This document shows positions 40,436 through 49,606 of a DNA stretch of 64,000 nt, piece by piece. Under the pieces are notes generated by a model that did no database searches, was not told where the DNA came from, and was given only the letters and a program-made list of their open reading frames with translations. Both the position numbers and the translations under genes were made by a program. This DNA comes from Marihabitans asiaticum (GTDB lineage Bacteria > Actinomycetota > Actinomycetes > Actinomycetales > Dermatophilaceae). The stretch spans positions 1-64,000 of the forward strand of contig NZ_VIUW01000003.1 of NCBI RefSeq assembly GCF_007828725.1, in the 5' to 3' direction. Position 1 is the stretch's first letter; every line of letters starts with the position of its first letter.

Positions 40436-41545
40436 ATGCACCGTCGCATCCACGCCGCTCTCATCACGGCACTCTGCGCTCTGCTCGTCGCGCTGGTCGG
40501 TCCGGCGCCCGCGTCGGCCGAGCCCGCGCAGGACGGACCGTGGTACCTGGCGCTCGGTGACTCCTACGCGGCCGGCTACCAGCCGGGGGAGGGGGACGAC
40601 CTGACCGGTGGCTACGCCGGCGAGGTGCGCGAGGCTCTCGCCGAGACCGCAGCCGGCGCCCGGCTGGAGAACCTCGCCTGCTCCGGCGAGCGGATCGGCA
40701 CCCTGCTCGACGGCGGCCCGTACTGCGCCTACGAGGGCTCGCAGCGCGACGCGGCGATGGCTTTCCTCGCCGAGCATCCGGACACAGCGCTGATCACCCT
40801 CGACATCGGCGGCAACGACGTGCAGACCTGCGTCGAGCGCTCGACCGGGGCGATCGACCTGCCCTGCCTGCAGGAGGGCCTGGCCACGATCCAGACCCGC
40901 CTCCCGGAGCTGCTGTCGGACCTGCGCGCAGCCGCTCCGGACGCGCAGATCGTCATCACCAACTATCCCGACGTCTTCCTCGCCGCATGGCTGACCGGAC
41001 CCGCCGGGCAGGACGTCGCGCGACTCTCGGTGACGCTGAGCGAGAGCCTGGACCAGATCTACGCCGGGGCCGCTGCGGCCGCGGGAGCCGACTTCGCCGA
41101 CGTCGGTGACGCCTTCCGGACGCGCGACTTCGAGCCGGTGGTCCAGGACCCGACCTACGGCGAGATCCCGGTCAACGTCGAGCGCATCTGCACCCTGACC
41201 TGGATGTGCTCCCGCGGCGACATCCACCCCAACGACGCCGGGTACTCGCTCATCGCCTCGGTGATCGCGCCGCTGCTCGAGCCGGTCCAGGCATCGCCCT
41301 CGCCGACCCCGACGACCAGCTCGCCGACCCCGAGCACCGACCCGACCCCCGGCGAGGGGACCACGACGAGCCAGGTGCCCGGCGAGCCGAGCGCGAGTGC
41401 CGACCCGCAGCGACCGGCCGCCGTCCAGACCGACGGCGGCTCCTCACCGCACGTGGCTCTGGTCGTGGCGCTGCTCGCGCTGGTGGGTGCGGCGCTGCTC
41501 GGCGCCGCCGGGAGGGTCCGCCGCCGCTCCGGCGCCTCGCACTGA
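40436..41545 (+). CDS. secreted SGNH/GDSL hydrolase
   Basis: A 369-aa exported esterase or lipase. A signal peptide of about 28 residues ends Ala-Ser-Ala. The nucleophile is Ser43 in Gly-Asp-Ser-Tyr-Ala-Ala-Gly, the oxyanion motif Gly-Gly-Asn-Asp follows near 125, and Asp-Ile-His-Pro-Asn-Asp near 263 supplies the catalytic Asp and His. A Thr/Pro/Ser-rich stalk (about 285-330) leads to a C-terminal membrane helix and Arg-rich tail. It is therefore probably tethered to the outside of the membrane. ATG 40436 follows AGGAGCAGG. Confidence 0.9.
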   Translation: MHRRIHAALITALCALLVALVGPAPASAEPAQDGPWYLALGDSYAAGYQPGEGDDLTGGYAGEVREALAETAAGARLENLACSGERIGTLLDGGPYCAYEGSQRDAAMAFLAEHPDTALITLDIGGNDVQTCVERSTGAIDLPCLQEGLATIQTRLPELLSDLRAAAPDAQIVITNYPDVFLAAWLTGPAGQDVARLSVTLSESLDQIYAGAAAAAGADFADVGDAFRTRDFEPVVQDPTYGEIPVNVERICTLTWMCSRGDIHPNDAGYSLIASVIAPLLEPVQASPSPTPTTSSPTPSTDPTPGEGTTTSQVPGEPSASADPQRPAAVQTDGGSSPHVALVVALLALVGAALLGAAGRVRRRSGASH

Positions 41546-41563
41546 CCCTGGGGCCGTACGCCC

Positions 41564-41569
41564 TATCGT
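41564..41569 (+). promoter_or_regulatory. -10 box TATCGT, leaderless
   Basis: TATCGT ends 7 nt before GTG 41577 in the 31-bp gap after the SGNH gene. Confidence 0.5.
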
Positions 41570-41576
41570 GGGTGGT

Positions 41577-42353
41577 GTGCGAATCGCGAGGTACACCACG
41601 GGAGATGACCCGGTCTACGGTCTGGTCGACGGCGCAGGGGAGAAGATCGCCGAGGTCACCGGCGACCCGCTCTACCAGCGGATCGAGCTGACCGGAGCGA
41701 CCACCACCGTCGAGGACGTGCGTCTGCTCGCGCCGGTGATCCCCCGCAGCAAGATCATCGGCATCGGCCGCAACTACCGCGACCACGCCGCTGAGATGGG
41801 CTCGGAGGTGCCGGACGAGCCGATGATGTTCCTCGTCCCCAACACCGCGGTCGTCGGCCCGGGGGAGCCGGTCGTCATCCCGGAGCTGACCAAGGAGGTC
41901 TCCTTCGAGGGCGAGCTCGCGGTGATCATCGGGCGGATGTGCAAGGACATCGAGCCGGAGGAGGTGCGCAAGGTGATCTTCGGCTACACCATCGCCAACG
42001 ACGTCACCGCCCGCGACCTCCAGCGCGGCGACGGGCAGTGGGCCCGCGCCAAGGGGCTGGACACCTTCTGCCCCCTCGGTCCCTGGATCGAGACCGACCT
42101 CGACCCTCAGGACGTGCGGATCGTCACCACGCTCGACGGCGAGATCCGCCAGGACGGGCACAGCTCCGACATGGTCCACGGTGTCGCCGAGCTGATCTCC
42201 TACGCCAGCAAGGCCTTCACCCTGCTCCCCGGCGACGTCATCCTCACCGGCACCCCGGCCGGGGTGGGGCCGGTCGTGGCCGGCCAGCGGGTCGAGGTCG
42301 ACATCGACGCCATCGGGACCCTTGCCAACCCCTTCGTCTCGGCCGAGCGCTGA
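41577..42353 (+). CDS. fumarylacetoacetate hydrolase family protein
   Basis: A 258-aa FAH-superfamily enzyme. Metal ligands appear in Val-Ser-Phe-Glu-Gly-Glu-Leu-Ala and Asn-Asp-Val-Thr-Ala-Arg-Asp. The C-terminal Thr-Gly-Thr-Pro-Ala-Gly-Val-Gly is conserved. Members act as isomerases/decarboxylases on aromatic degradation products or as acylpyruvases; the substrate here is not known. It precedes gltX, as does Rv2993c in M. tuberculosis, although here a convergent methyltransferase intervenes. Confidence 0.88.
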   Translation: MRIARYTTGDDPVYGLVDGAGEKIAEVTGDPLYQRIELTGATTTVEDVRLLAPVIPRSKIIGIGRNYRDHAAEMGSEVPDEPMMFLVPNTAVVGPGEPVVIPELTKEVSFEGELAVIIGRMCKDIEPEEVRKVIFGYTIANDVTARDLQRGDGQWARAKGLDTFCPLGPWIETDLDPQDVRIVTTLDGEIRQDGHSSDMVHGVAELISYASKAFTLLPGDVILTGTPAGVGPVVAGQRVEVDIDAIGTLANPFVSAER

Positions 42354-42359
42354 GCGCTC

Positions 42360-42968
42360 CTACCCGCCGCGCAGGACCGCGACGAGGAAGGTCGACTCGT
42401 CGGTGAAGGGACGCAGGTCCCAGCTGGAGAGCAGCAGCTCCTCGACGAGGCCGACCTCGGCCGCGTCGGAGCGGAAGCGCGCGAAGGGGTAGTCCCGCCC
42501 CTCCCCGAAGCCGACGACGAGCCGCCCCTCGGGCGCGAGGTGGGCGGCCATCCGACGCAGGACCTCGACGCGGGTGCTGGGGGCGAGGAAGGTCATGACG
42601 TTGCCCGCGCAGACGATCGCGTCGAAGGGGGCCTCGATGCCGGCGGCCGGGAGGTCGAGGTCGGTGAGGTCGCCGGCGAGCCAGGTCGGACCGGGATGGT
42701 CCTCCTCGGCGGCCGCGACGAGTGCCGGGTCGTAGTCGACGCCGACGACGGTGTGCCCCTGGCGGTGGAGGTACCCGCCGACCCGGCCGGGGCCGCACCC
42801 GGCGTCGAGCACCCGGGACCCCCGCTCGAGCATCGCGTCGATCGTCCGCGCCTCGCCGACGACGTCCTTGCCGGCTCGCTCCATCGCCCGGAACCGCTCG
42901 ATGTACCAGGCCGAGTGCCCCGGGTTCTCCTCGAGCCTGCGCTCCCAGAGGTTCGCCTCGCGCGCCAC
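42360..42968 (-). CDS. class I SAM-dependent methyltransferase
   Basis: A 202-aa protein. The SAM motif Val-Leu-Asp-Ala-Gly-Cys-Gly-Pro-Gly-Arg-Val-Gly-Gly is at residues 53-65, the acidic residue of motif II is in Val-Asp-Tyr-Asp, and Asp-Ala-Ile-Val-Cys-Ala-Gly-Asn follows. The substrate is unknown. It converges with the FAH gene (6-bp gap) and diverges from gltX. Confidence 0.85.
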   Translation of the reverse strand: MAREANLWERRLEENPGHSAWYIERFRAMERAGKDVVGEARTIDAMLERGSRVLDAGCGPGRVGGYLHRQGHTVVGVDYDPALVAAAEEDHPGPTWLAGDLTDLDLPAAGIEAPFDAIVCAGNVMTFLAPSTRVEVLRRMAAHLAPEGRLVVGFGEGRDYPFARFRSDAAEVGLVEELLLSSWDLRPFTDESTFLVAVLRGG

Positions 42969-43082
42969 CAGCTGTGCTCCCTTCGTCGCCGGTCTCGCTC
43001 GGACCGGACCGGACCGGTGCTCTCCGCGACGCTACTCCCCGACTTTCACCCGTCCGCGGACGGTCACGCTCGGCGCCGCGGC

Positions 43083-43088
43083 TACCAT
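43083..43088 (+). promoter_or_regulatory. -10 box TACCAT for gltX
   Basis: TACCAT ends 10 nt before ATG 43099; the transcript would be leaderless or have a leader of a few nucleotides. Confidence 0.45.
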
Positions 43089-43098
43089 CGATCGCATC

Positions 43099-44700
<1,602 letters not shown>

Positions 44701-44731
44701 GGTTGCCGCCCGCGCCGATCGGCTCACCGAT

Positions 44732-44761
44732 TTGAGCCCGCCCGGCGCGGGGGACTACTAT
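44732..44761 (+). promoter_or_regulatory. promoter of tRNA-Gln
   Basis: TTGAGC (44732-44737), 18-bp spacer, TACTAT (44756-44761): a good housekeeping-type promoter downstream of gltX. A TTCTCC-TTCG-GGAGAA tetraloop hairpin (44789-44804) follows in the tRNA 5' leader. Confidence 0.55.
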
Positions 44762-44828
44762 CGACCCTCGGTGCGCTGCCCGCGCGGGTTCTCCTTCGGG
44801 AGAAGAACGAAGGGGCAGTGATACCCCT

Positions 44829-44900
44829 TGGGGTATGGTGTAATTGGCAACACAGCTGATTCTGGTTCAGTCGTTCTAGGTTCGAGTCCTGGTACCCCAG
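44829..44900 (+). tRNA. tRNA-Gln (CTG)
   Basis: A 72-nt cloverleaf. The acceptor TGGGGTA pairs with TACCCCA, the discriminator is G, and CCA is not encoded. The anticodon loop TTCTGGT gives CTG. The T arm contains GGTTCGAGTCC. The immediate 5' flank ATACCCC is complementary to the 5' acceptor strand. Confidence 0.95.
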
Positions 44901-45010
44901 CGCTGAGGCTCTCGCCCGACGGGCGAGGGCGACGAATTCGGAGATTTCCCTCCCGGCAGGTATGGTTCTCTCCGTTGTCCGCACGGCCGACAGGCCGCGC
45001 AGAGCAGCAT

Positions 45011-45083
45011 GGCCCCGTTGTGTAGTGGCCTAGCACGCCGCCCTCTCAAGGCGGTAGCGCGGGTTCGAATCCCGTCGGGGCTA
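45011..45083 (+). tRNA. tRNA-Glu (CTC)
   Basis: A 73-nt cloverleaf. The acceptor GGCCCCG pairs with CGGGGCT (first pair G-U) and the discriminator is A. The anticodon loop is CCTCTCA with CTC. The T arm is GGGTTCGAATCCC. No CCA is encoded. TATGGT upstream (near 44960) may give it a separate promoter. Confidence 0.95.
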
Positions 45084-45093
45084 CGCCAGTCGA

Positions 45094-45122
45094 GACCCCC
45101 AGGACCATCGGTCCTGGGGGTC
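45094..45122 (+). terminator. terminator after tRNA-Glu
   Basis: GACCCCCAGGACC (45094-45106), loop ATC, GGTCCTGGGGGTC (45110-45122), a perfect 13-bp stem followed by TTCG. It begins 11 nt after the tRNA. Confidence 0.8.
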
Positions 45123-45141
45123 TTCGCATGTCCGGTGGCAC

Positions 45142-45378
45142 CCCCTTCGCAGACGTCGCTTTCGCAGATCCCCGGGGAACCTCACGTCGCAGATCCCCGG
45201 GGAACCTCACGTCGCAGATCCCCGGGGATCTGCGCAGTACGAGCGATGACCGTTGGTCTGAGGTTCCCCGGGGATCTGCGCAGTACGAGGGGTGACCGTT
45301 GGTCTGAGGTTCCCCGGGGATCTGCGCAGTACGAGCGATGACCGTTGGTCTGAGGCTCCCCGGGGATCTGCGAAGGGG
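45142..45378. repeat. 237-bp compound repeat with 12-bp inverted ends
   Basis: The ends are CCCCTTCGCAGA (45142-45153) and its exact complement TCTGCGAAGGGG (45367-45378). Inside, a 22-bp motif beginning CGCAGATCCCCGGGGA and ending ACCTCA starts at 45163 and 45188 (25-bp period). A third start at 45213 turns into the perfect palindrome CGCAGATCCCC/GGGGATCTGCG (45213-45234). The motif then recurs in inverted orientation at 45259, 45305 and 45351 (46-bp period, identical or nearly identical 24-bp spacers; one copy has a T-to-C change). The left and right halves could pair into a long hairpin. Confidence 0.85.
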
Positions 45379-45405
45379 AGGGTGGGCGGGAGTTGGAAGG
45401 TGGGT

Positions 45406-46155
45406 CTACTCGATGTCGCGGTCGGCGGCCTCGGCGGCGCGGGCGTGGCGCTCGAGCACCTCGGTGAGCTTGTTCGCTCCGGCGATGACGGTGGCCGCGT
45501 GCATGCGACCGGGCTGGCGGGAGAGTCGCTCGATGGGTCCCGAGATGGAGACCGCGGCGATGACCCGGCCGGAGGGTGATCTCACCGGCGCCGACACCGA
45601 GGCCACGCCAGCCTCGCGCTCGCCCACGCTCTGTGCCCACCCTCGGCGGCGCACCTGCGAGAGCACCGTCGCGGTGAAGGCCGCGCCATGCAGCCCCCGG
45701 TGCAGGCGGTCCGGCTCCTCCCAGGCGAGGAGGACCTGGGCGGCAGAGCCCGCCAGCATCGACAGGGTCGCGCCCACGGGGATGGAGTCCCTCAGGCCCA
45801 CCGGTCGCTCCGCTGCGGCGACGCACACCCGGTGCTCGCCCTGCCGGCGGAAGAGCTGTGCCGACTCGTTGGTGTGGTCGCGCAGGGCACCGAGGACCGG
45901 GTTGGCCGCGACGAGCAGCTTGTCCTCACCGGCCGAGGCGGCGAGCTCTCCGAGCCGGGGGCCGAGGATGAAGCGTCCCTGCATGTCCCGCCCGACGAGC
46001 CGGTGGTGCTCGAGCGCGACCGCCAGCCGGTGCGCGGTCGGCCGGGCCAGGCCGGTCGCCGTCACGAGCTGGGCAAGGGTCGACGGGCCGGCCTCGAGGG
46101 CGCTGAGCACGACGGCGGCCTTGTCGAGGACGCCGACACCACTTCCGTTGTCCAT
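45406..46155 (-). CDS. IclR-family regulator of leucine biosynthesis (NdgR/LtbR-like)
   Basis: A 249-aa regulator. The N-terminal winged HTH ([20 protein letters not shown]) is followed by an IclR ligand domain (about 75-240). In actinobacteria an IclR protein (NdgR, LtbR, AreB) is encoded divergently from leuCD and controls it; the same arrangement is seen here. ATG 46155 lies about 6 nt after an AAGTAT box on the minus strand, so it may be leaderless. Confidence 0.88.
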   Translation of the reverse strand: MDNGSGVGVLDKAAVVLSALEAGPSTLAQLVTATGLARPTAHRLAVALEHHRLVGRDMQGRFILGPRLGELAASAGEDKLLVAANPVLGALRDHTNESAQLFRRQGEHRVCVAAAERPVGLRDSIPVGATLSMLAGSAAQVLLAWEEPDRLHRGLHGAAFTATVLSQVRRRGWAQSVGEREAGVASVSAPVRSPSGRVIAAVSISGPIERLSRQPGRMHAATVIAGANKLTEVLERHARAAEAADRDIE

Positions 46156-46170
46156 GTACTGATACTTACA

Positions 46171-46185
46171 TCTCATTTCGTGAGA
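46171..46185. promoter_or_regulatory. candidate IclR operator between iclR and leuC
   Basis: TCTCA-TTTCG-TGAGA is an inverted repeat with a 5-nt centre, 16 bp upstream of the iclR start and about 120 bp before leuC. A TGAGA half-site also occurs before leuB (28348-28352), which would fit shared control. Confidence 0.5.
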
Positions 46186-46302
46186 CGCAATACCGGTCGG
46201 TGTGACCTCGGTGGGACTCTCGCGATCTGGCGCCGTCCGCCCTGGGTGGGCCCGCGAGCGACCAGGCCGAGAACGTCTTTCACGAGAGCAGGTGACCACG
46301 CG

Positions 46303-47736
46303 ATGGGCAGGACGCTGGCCGAGAAGGTGTGGGAGCAGCACGTCGTCCGCCGGGTCGACGGGGAACCCGACCTCATCTACATCGACCTTCACCTCCTGCA
46401 CGAGGTGACCAGCCCGCAGGCCTTCGAGGGTTTGCGGCTCGCGGGCCGTGACGTCCGCCGCCCCGACCTCACCCTCGCCACCGAGGATCACAACGTGCCG
46501 ACCACCCCGGGCCCGATCACCGACCCGGTGAGCCGGACCCAGGTCGAGACGCTGCGCAGCAACTGCGAGGAGTTCGGCATCCGGTTGCATCCGATGGGCG
46601 ACGCCGAGCAGGGCATCGTTCACGTCGTCGGTCCGCAGCTGGGTCTGACCCAGCCGGGCATGACCGTGGTCTGCGGGGACAGCCACACCTCGACCCATGG
46701 CGCCTTCGGGGCACTCGCCTTCGGCATCGGGACCAGCGAGGTCGAGCACGTGCTGGCTACACAGACCCTGTCGCTGCGCCCCTTCAAGACGATGGCGATC
46801 ACCGTACGCGGTGAGCTGCAGCCCGGCGTGACGGCCAAGGACGTCATCCTCGCCGTCATCGCCAAGATCGGTACCGGGGGAGGGCAGGGTTACGTGCTCG
46901 AGTACCGGGGCGAGGCGATCGAGTCGCTCTCGATGGAGGCCCGGATGACGGTGTGCAACATGTCGATCGAGGCGGGCGCACGGGCGGGGATGATCGCCCC
47001 CGACGAGACCACCTTCGAGTACCTCCGCGGGCGCGACCACGCGCCGCAGGGGGCGGACTGGGAGGCGGCGCTCGCCGACTGGCGCGAGCTGCGCACCGAC
47101 GACGACGCCGTCTTCGACGCCGAGGTCGTCATCGACGCCGCCGAGCTCACCCCCTTCGTCACCTGGGGCACGAACCCGGGCCAGGGGGCCCCCCTGGCCG
47201 AGGCGGTCCCCGACCCGGAGGCCATGGGCGACGACACCGCCAAGGCGGCCGCCCGCAGCGCCCTGGAGTACATGGGCCTCACCGCGGGGACGCCGCTGCG
47301 CGCGATCGCCGTGGACACCGTCTTCGTCGGGTCGTGCACCAACGGGCGGATCGAGGACCTGCGCGCTGCGGCTGAGGTGATCAAGGGTCGGCGGGTCGCC
47401 GAGGGAGTGCGGATGCTCGTCGTCCCCGGCTCGGCCCGGGTCAGGCTGCAGGCCGAGGCCGAAGGGCTGGACCGCACCTTCGCCGAGGCCGGCGCCGAGT
47501 GGCGGCTGCCGGGCTGCTCGATGTGCCTCGGGATGAACCCCGACACCCTCGCCCCCGGAGAGCGCAGCGCCTCGACGTCCAACCGCAACTTCGAGGGACG
47601 ACAGGGCACGGGCGGGCGCACCCACCTCGTGAGCCCGCTCGTCGCCGCGGCGACCGCGGTGCGCGGCACCCTGTCCAGCCCCGCCGACCTCGACCCGATG
47701 CCGACGGGTCGCGCGGCCCAGGCCCAGAGCGCCTGA
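46303..47736 (+). CDS. leuC: 3-isopropylmalate dehydratase, large subunit
   Basis: A 477-aa aconitase-family subunit. With LeuD it isomerises 2- to 3-isopropylmalate and also citramalate. Fe-S ligands lie in Val-Gly-Ser-Cys-Thr-Asn-Gly-Arg near residue 346 and [10 protein letters not shown] near 406. The His-Thr-Ser-Thr-His-Gly-Ala substrate loop is present. ATG 46303 has only a weak AGCAGG Shine-Dalgarno. leuD follows after 9 bp. Confidence 0.95.
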   Translation: MGRTLAEKVWEQHVVRRVDGEPDLIYIDLHLLHEVTSPQAFEGLRLAGRDVRRPDLTLATEDHNVPTTPGPITDPVSRTQVETLRSNCEEFGIRLHPMGDAEQGIVHVVGPQLGLTQPGMTVVCGDSHTSTHGAFGALAFGIGTSEVEHVLATQTLSLRPFKTMAITVRGELQPGVTAKDVILAVIAKIGTGGGQGYVLEYRGEAIESLSMEARMTVCNMSIEAGARAGMIAPDETTFEYLRGRDHAPQGADWEAALADWRELRTDDDAVFDAEVVIDAAELTPFVTWGTNPGQGAPLAEAVPDPEAMGDDTAKAAARSALEYMGLTAGTPLRAIAVDTVFVGSCTNGRIEDLRAAAEVIKGRRVAEGVRMLVVPGSARVRLQAEAEGLDRTFAEAGAEWRLPGCSMCLGMNPDTLAPGERSASTSNRNFEGRQGTGGRTHLVSPLVAAATAVRGTLSSPADLDPMPTGRAAQAQSA

Positions 47737-47745
47737 GGAGGAGCG

Positions 47746-48339
47746 ATGGAGAAGTTCACCACCCACACCGGGATCGGCGTCCCGCTGCGACGGAGCAACG
47801 TCGACACCGACCAGATCATCCCGGCCGTCTACCTCAAGCGCGTCTCGCGCACCGGATTCGAGGACGGGCTCTTCGCCGCCTGGCGCAAGGCCGACGACTT
47901 CGTGCTCAACGCCGAGCCGTTCCGTCACGGCTCGGTGCTCGTCGCCGGCCCTGACTTCGGCACCGGGTCCTCACGTGAGCACGCCGTGTGGGCGCTCATG
48001 GACTACGGCTTCCGTGTCGTCATCTCCTCCCGCTTCGCCGACATCTTCCGCGGCAACTCCGGCAAGCAGGGGCTGCTCACCGCGCAGGTCTCGCAGGACG
48101 ACGTCGAGCTGCTGTGGAAGCACCTGGAGAACAACCCGGGTGCGGAAGTCACCGTCGACCTCACGGCCAAGACGGTGACCGCCGACCACATCGTCTGCGC
48201 CTTCGAGGTCGACGAGTACACGCGATGGCGGCTGCTGGAGGGGCTCGACGACATCGGGCTGACCCTCTCGCACGTCGAGGACGTCGACGCCTTCGAGGCC
48301 GGGAGGCCGTCGCACAAGCCCACGACCACGCTTCGCTGA
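47746..48339 (+). CDS. leuD: 3-isopropylmalate dehydratase, small subunit
   Basis: A 197-aa swivel-domain partner of LeuC. It shows [12 protein letters not shown] near residue 14 and [13 protein letters not shown] near 68. The ATG has GAGGAGCG upstream. The end of the gene runs 135 bp before the HU gene. Confidence 0.95.
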   Translation: MEKFTTHTGIGVPLRRSNVDTDQIIPAVYLKRVSRTGFEDGLFAAWRKADDFVLNAEPFRHGSVLVAGPDFGTGSSREHAVWALMDYGFRVVISSRFADIFRGNSGKQGLLTAQVSQDDVELLWKHLENNPGAEVTVDLTAKTVTADHIVCAFEVDEYTRWRLLEGLDDIGLTLSHVEDVDAFEAGRPSHKPTTTLR

Positions 48340-48473
48340 ACCGGCACGACGGGCGGGCCTCGTCCTCGAGGTGATGGACCTCTGGCGCTGCTCGCTCTAC
48401 CGTCAGGGTAGGTCGAGCAACGGCGCCCGGCCTCCGAGAGCCGGGGACGCCGGCGCTGGACGATGGAGCACTC

Positions 48474-49268
48474 GTGAACAAGGCAGAACTCATCAAGTCG
48501 ATCGAGCAGGCGCTGGGCAGCCGCAAGGCTGCGACGGAGGCACTGGACGCTGTGCTCGACGCGATCGTCCGAGAGGTGAGCAAGGGCGGCAAGGTCGCGA
48601 TCACCGGCTTCGGGACGTTCGAGAAGGCGGCCCGGGCCGCGCGGACCGGTCGCAACCCCCGTACCGGGGAAGCGGTGCGGATCCCGCAGACGTCCGTCCC
48701 GCGCTTCAAGCCGGCCTCGAGCTTCAAGAGCTACGTCGCCGACCCGACGTCCCTGCCCAAGGCGGCACCGGCCGTCGCCCGTGCCGCGGTGGGCACCGCG
48801 ACCGTTGTGGTCGAATCGGCCGCACGGCTGGCCGGCCTGCCCACGAGGGCTGCGCCGGCGAAGGGGTCCGCGAGCCCGAGCGAGGACGAGGGCTCTGCCT
48901 CGCCGAGGAAGAGCGCCGCGAAGAAGTCGGCGGCGAAGAAGTCGAGCTCGGGTGGTGGTGCCGCGACGAAGTCCACCGCCAAGAAGTCCGCGGCGAAGAA
49001 GTCGAGCTCGGGTGGTGGTGCCTCGAAGAAGTCGGCGGCGAAGAAGTCGAGCTCGGGTGGTGGTGCCTCGAAGAAGTCGGCGGCGAAGAAGTCGAGCTCG
49101 GGTGGTGGTGCTGCGAAGAAGTCTGCGGCGAAGAAGAGCACGGCGAAGAAGTCGAGCTCGGGTGGTGGTGCCGCGAAGAAGTCGTCGGCGAAGAAGTCCA
49201 CCGCCAAGAAGTCTCCGGCGAAGAAGAGCACCGCGAAGAAGAGCACCGCGAAGAAGTCCGGCTCCTGA
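48474..49268 (+). CDS. hup: HU-family DNA-binding protein with long Lys/Ser/Gly tail
   Basis: A 264-aa nucleoid protein. Residues 1-90 are a standard HU fold (Asn-Lys-Ala-Glu-Leu-Ile, then Arg-Asn-Pro-Arg-Thr-Gly, the DNA-binding arm). The rest is a basic tail of Ala-Lys-Lys-Ser blocks punctuated by five Ser-Ser-Ser-Gly-Gly-Gly-Ala units. Long basic tails are known for actinobacterial HupB/Hlp. The tail is encoded by near-identical DNA repeats, so its length may vary between strains. The GTG at 48474 has GGAG upstream. It follows leuD, as in other actinobacteria. Confidence 0.92.
   Translation: MNKAELIKSIEQALGSRKAATEALDAVLDAIVREVSKGGKVAITGFGTFEKAARAARTGRNPRTGEAVRIPQTSVPRFKPASSFKSYVADPTSLPKAAPAVARAAVGTATVVVESAARLAGLPTRAAPAKGSASPSEDEGSASPRKSAAKKSAAKKSSSGGGAATKSTAKKSAAKKSSSGGGASKKSAAKKSSSGGGASKKSAAKKSSSGGGAAKKSAAKKSTAKKSSSGGGAAKKSSAKKSTAKKSPAKKSTAKKSTAKKSGS
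48931..49262 (+). repeat. tandem repeats inside the hup tail
   Basis: TCGAGCTCGGGTGGTGGTGC starts at 48942, 49002, 49047, 49092 and 49152 (spacings 60, 45, 45, 60 bp), joined by GCGAAGAAGTC-type blocks. All spacings are multiples of three, so copy changes keep the frame. Confidence 0.85.
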
Positions 49269-49321
49269 CGCGCGAGCGAGCCGCGGCGCGGCCCCGAGAC
49301 CGGCGGCGCCGAGGATCCTCG

Positions 49322-49534
49322 TCAGCTCACGTCGTGCACGGTCAGCCCGATGCGCTCGACCTCCGAGCCGTCGGGTGACACCGTGACGTGCAGACGCTGA
49401 CCCGGCCGGAGGTGCCGGAGCCTGCTGCCTGCCACCACCGACCCCGGGACGGTAAGCCGGTGCCCGGAATCGGTCACGACGACGGCGTCGGCGACCCGCG
49501 AGGTCGTCTCGACACGAAGAACCGTCACCTGCAT
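49322..49534 (-). CDS. small conserved hypothetical protein
   Basis: A 70-aa beta-rich protein (Met-Gln-Val-Thr-Val-Leu-Arg-Val-Glu-Thr, then Thr-Val-Pro-Gly-Ser-Val-Val-Ala-Gly-Ser and Leu-Arg-Pro-Gly-Gln-Arg-Leu-His-Val), perhaps an OB- or barrel-like fold. No function is recognised. It is read divergently from the acyltransferase gene. The ATG 49534 is chosen because TACACT lies 7 nt before it on the same strand. Confidence 0.6.
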   Translation of the reverse strand: MQVTVLRVETTSRVADAVVVTDSGHRLTVPGSVVAGSRLRHLRPGQRLHVTVSPDGSEVERIGLTVHDVS

Positions 49535-49541
49535 GGGCGTG

Positions 49542-49547
49542 AGTGTA
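49542..49547 (-). promoter_or_regulatory. -10 box TACACT, leaderless
   Basis: On the minus strand TACACT ends 7 nt before ATG 49534. On the plus strand TATCGT (49555-49560) may serve the acyltransferase gene. Confidence 0.5.
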
Positions 49548-49606
49548 GGTCTGGCTATCGTGGCATCTCCTCTCATGAGAGCCCTCAAGGTCGAAGGAGC
49601 GCCTAG

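Larger units (their letters stand above)
45084..45405. other. 322-bp gap between tRNA-Glu and iclR
   Basis: It consists of the tRNA terminator (45094-45122), then the compound repeat element (45142-45378), then a short spacer to the stop of the convergent iclR gene. I see no coding sequence; the 46-bp repeat period is not a multiple of three. Confidence 0.7.

Noticed and set aside
44789-44804. TTCTCC-TTCG-GGAGAA hairpin as a gltX terminator
   Set aside because: It lies downstream of the likely tRNA promoter and has no T-tract; it is more probably part of the tRNA leader.
45163-45372. CRISPR array
   Set aside because: Repeats and spacers are both conserved and orientation changes in the middle; no cas genes are present.
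45182-45826. Minus-strand ORF spanning the compound repeat
   Set aside because: The 46-bp period breaks any repeated reading frame, and the remainder lies in another frame of iclR.
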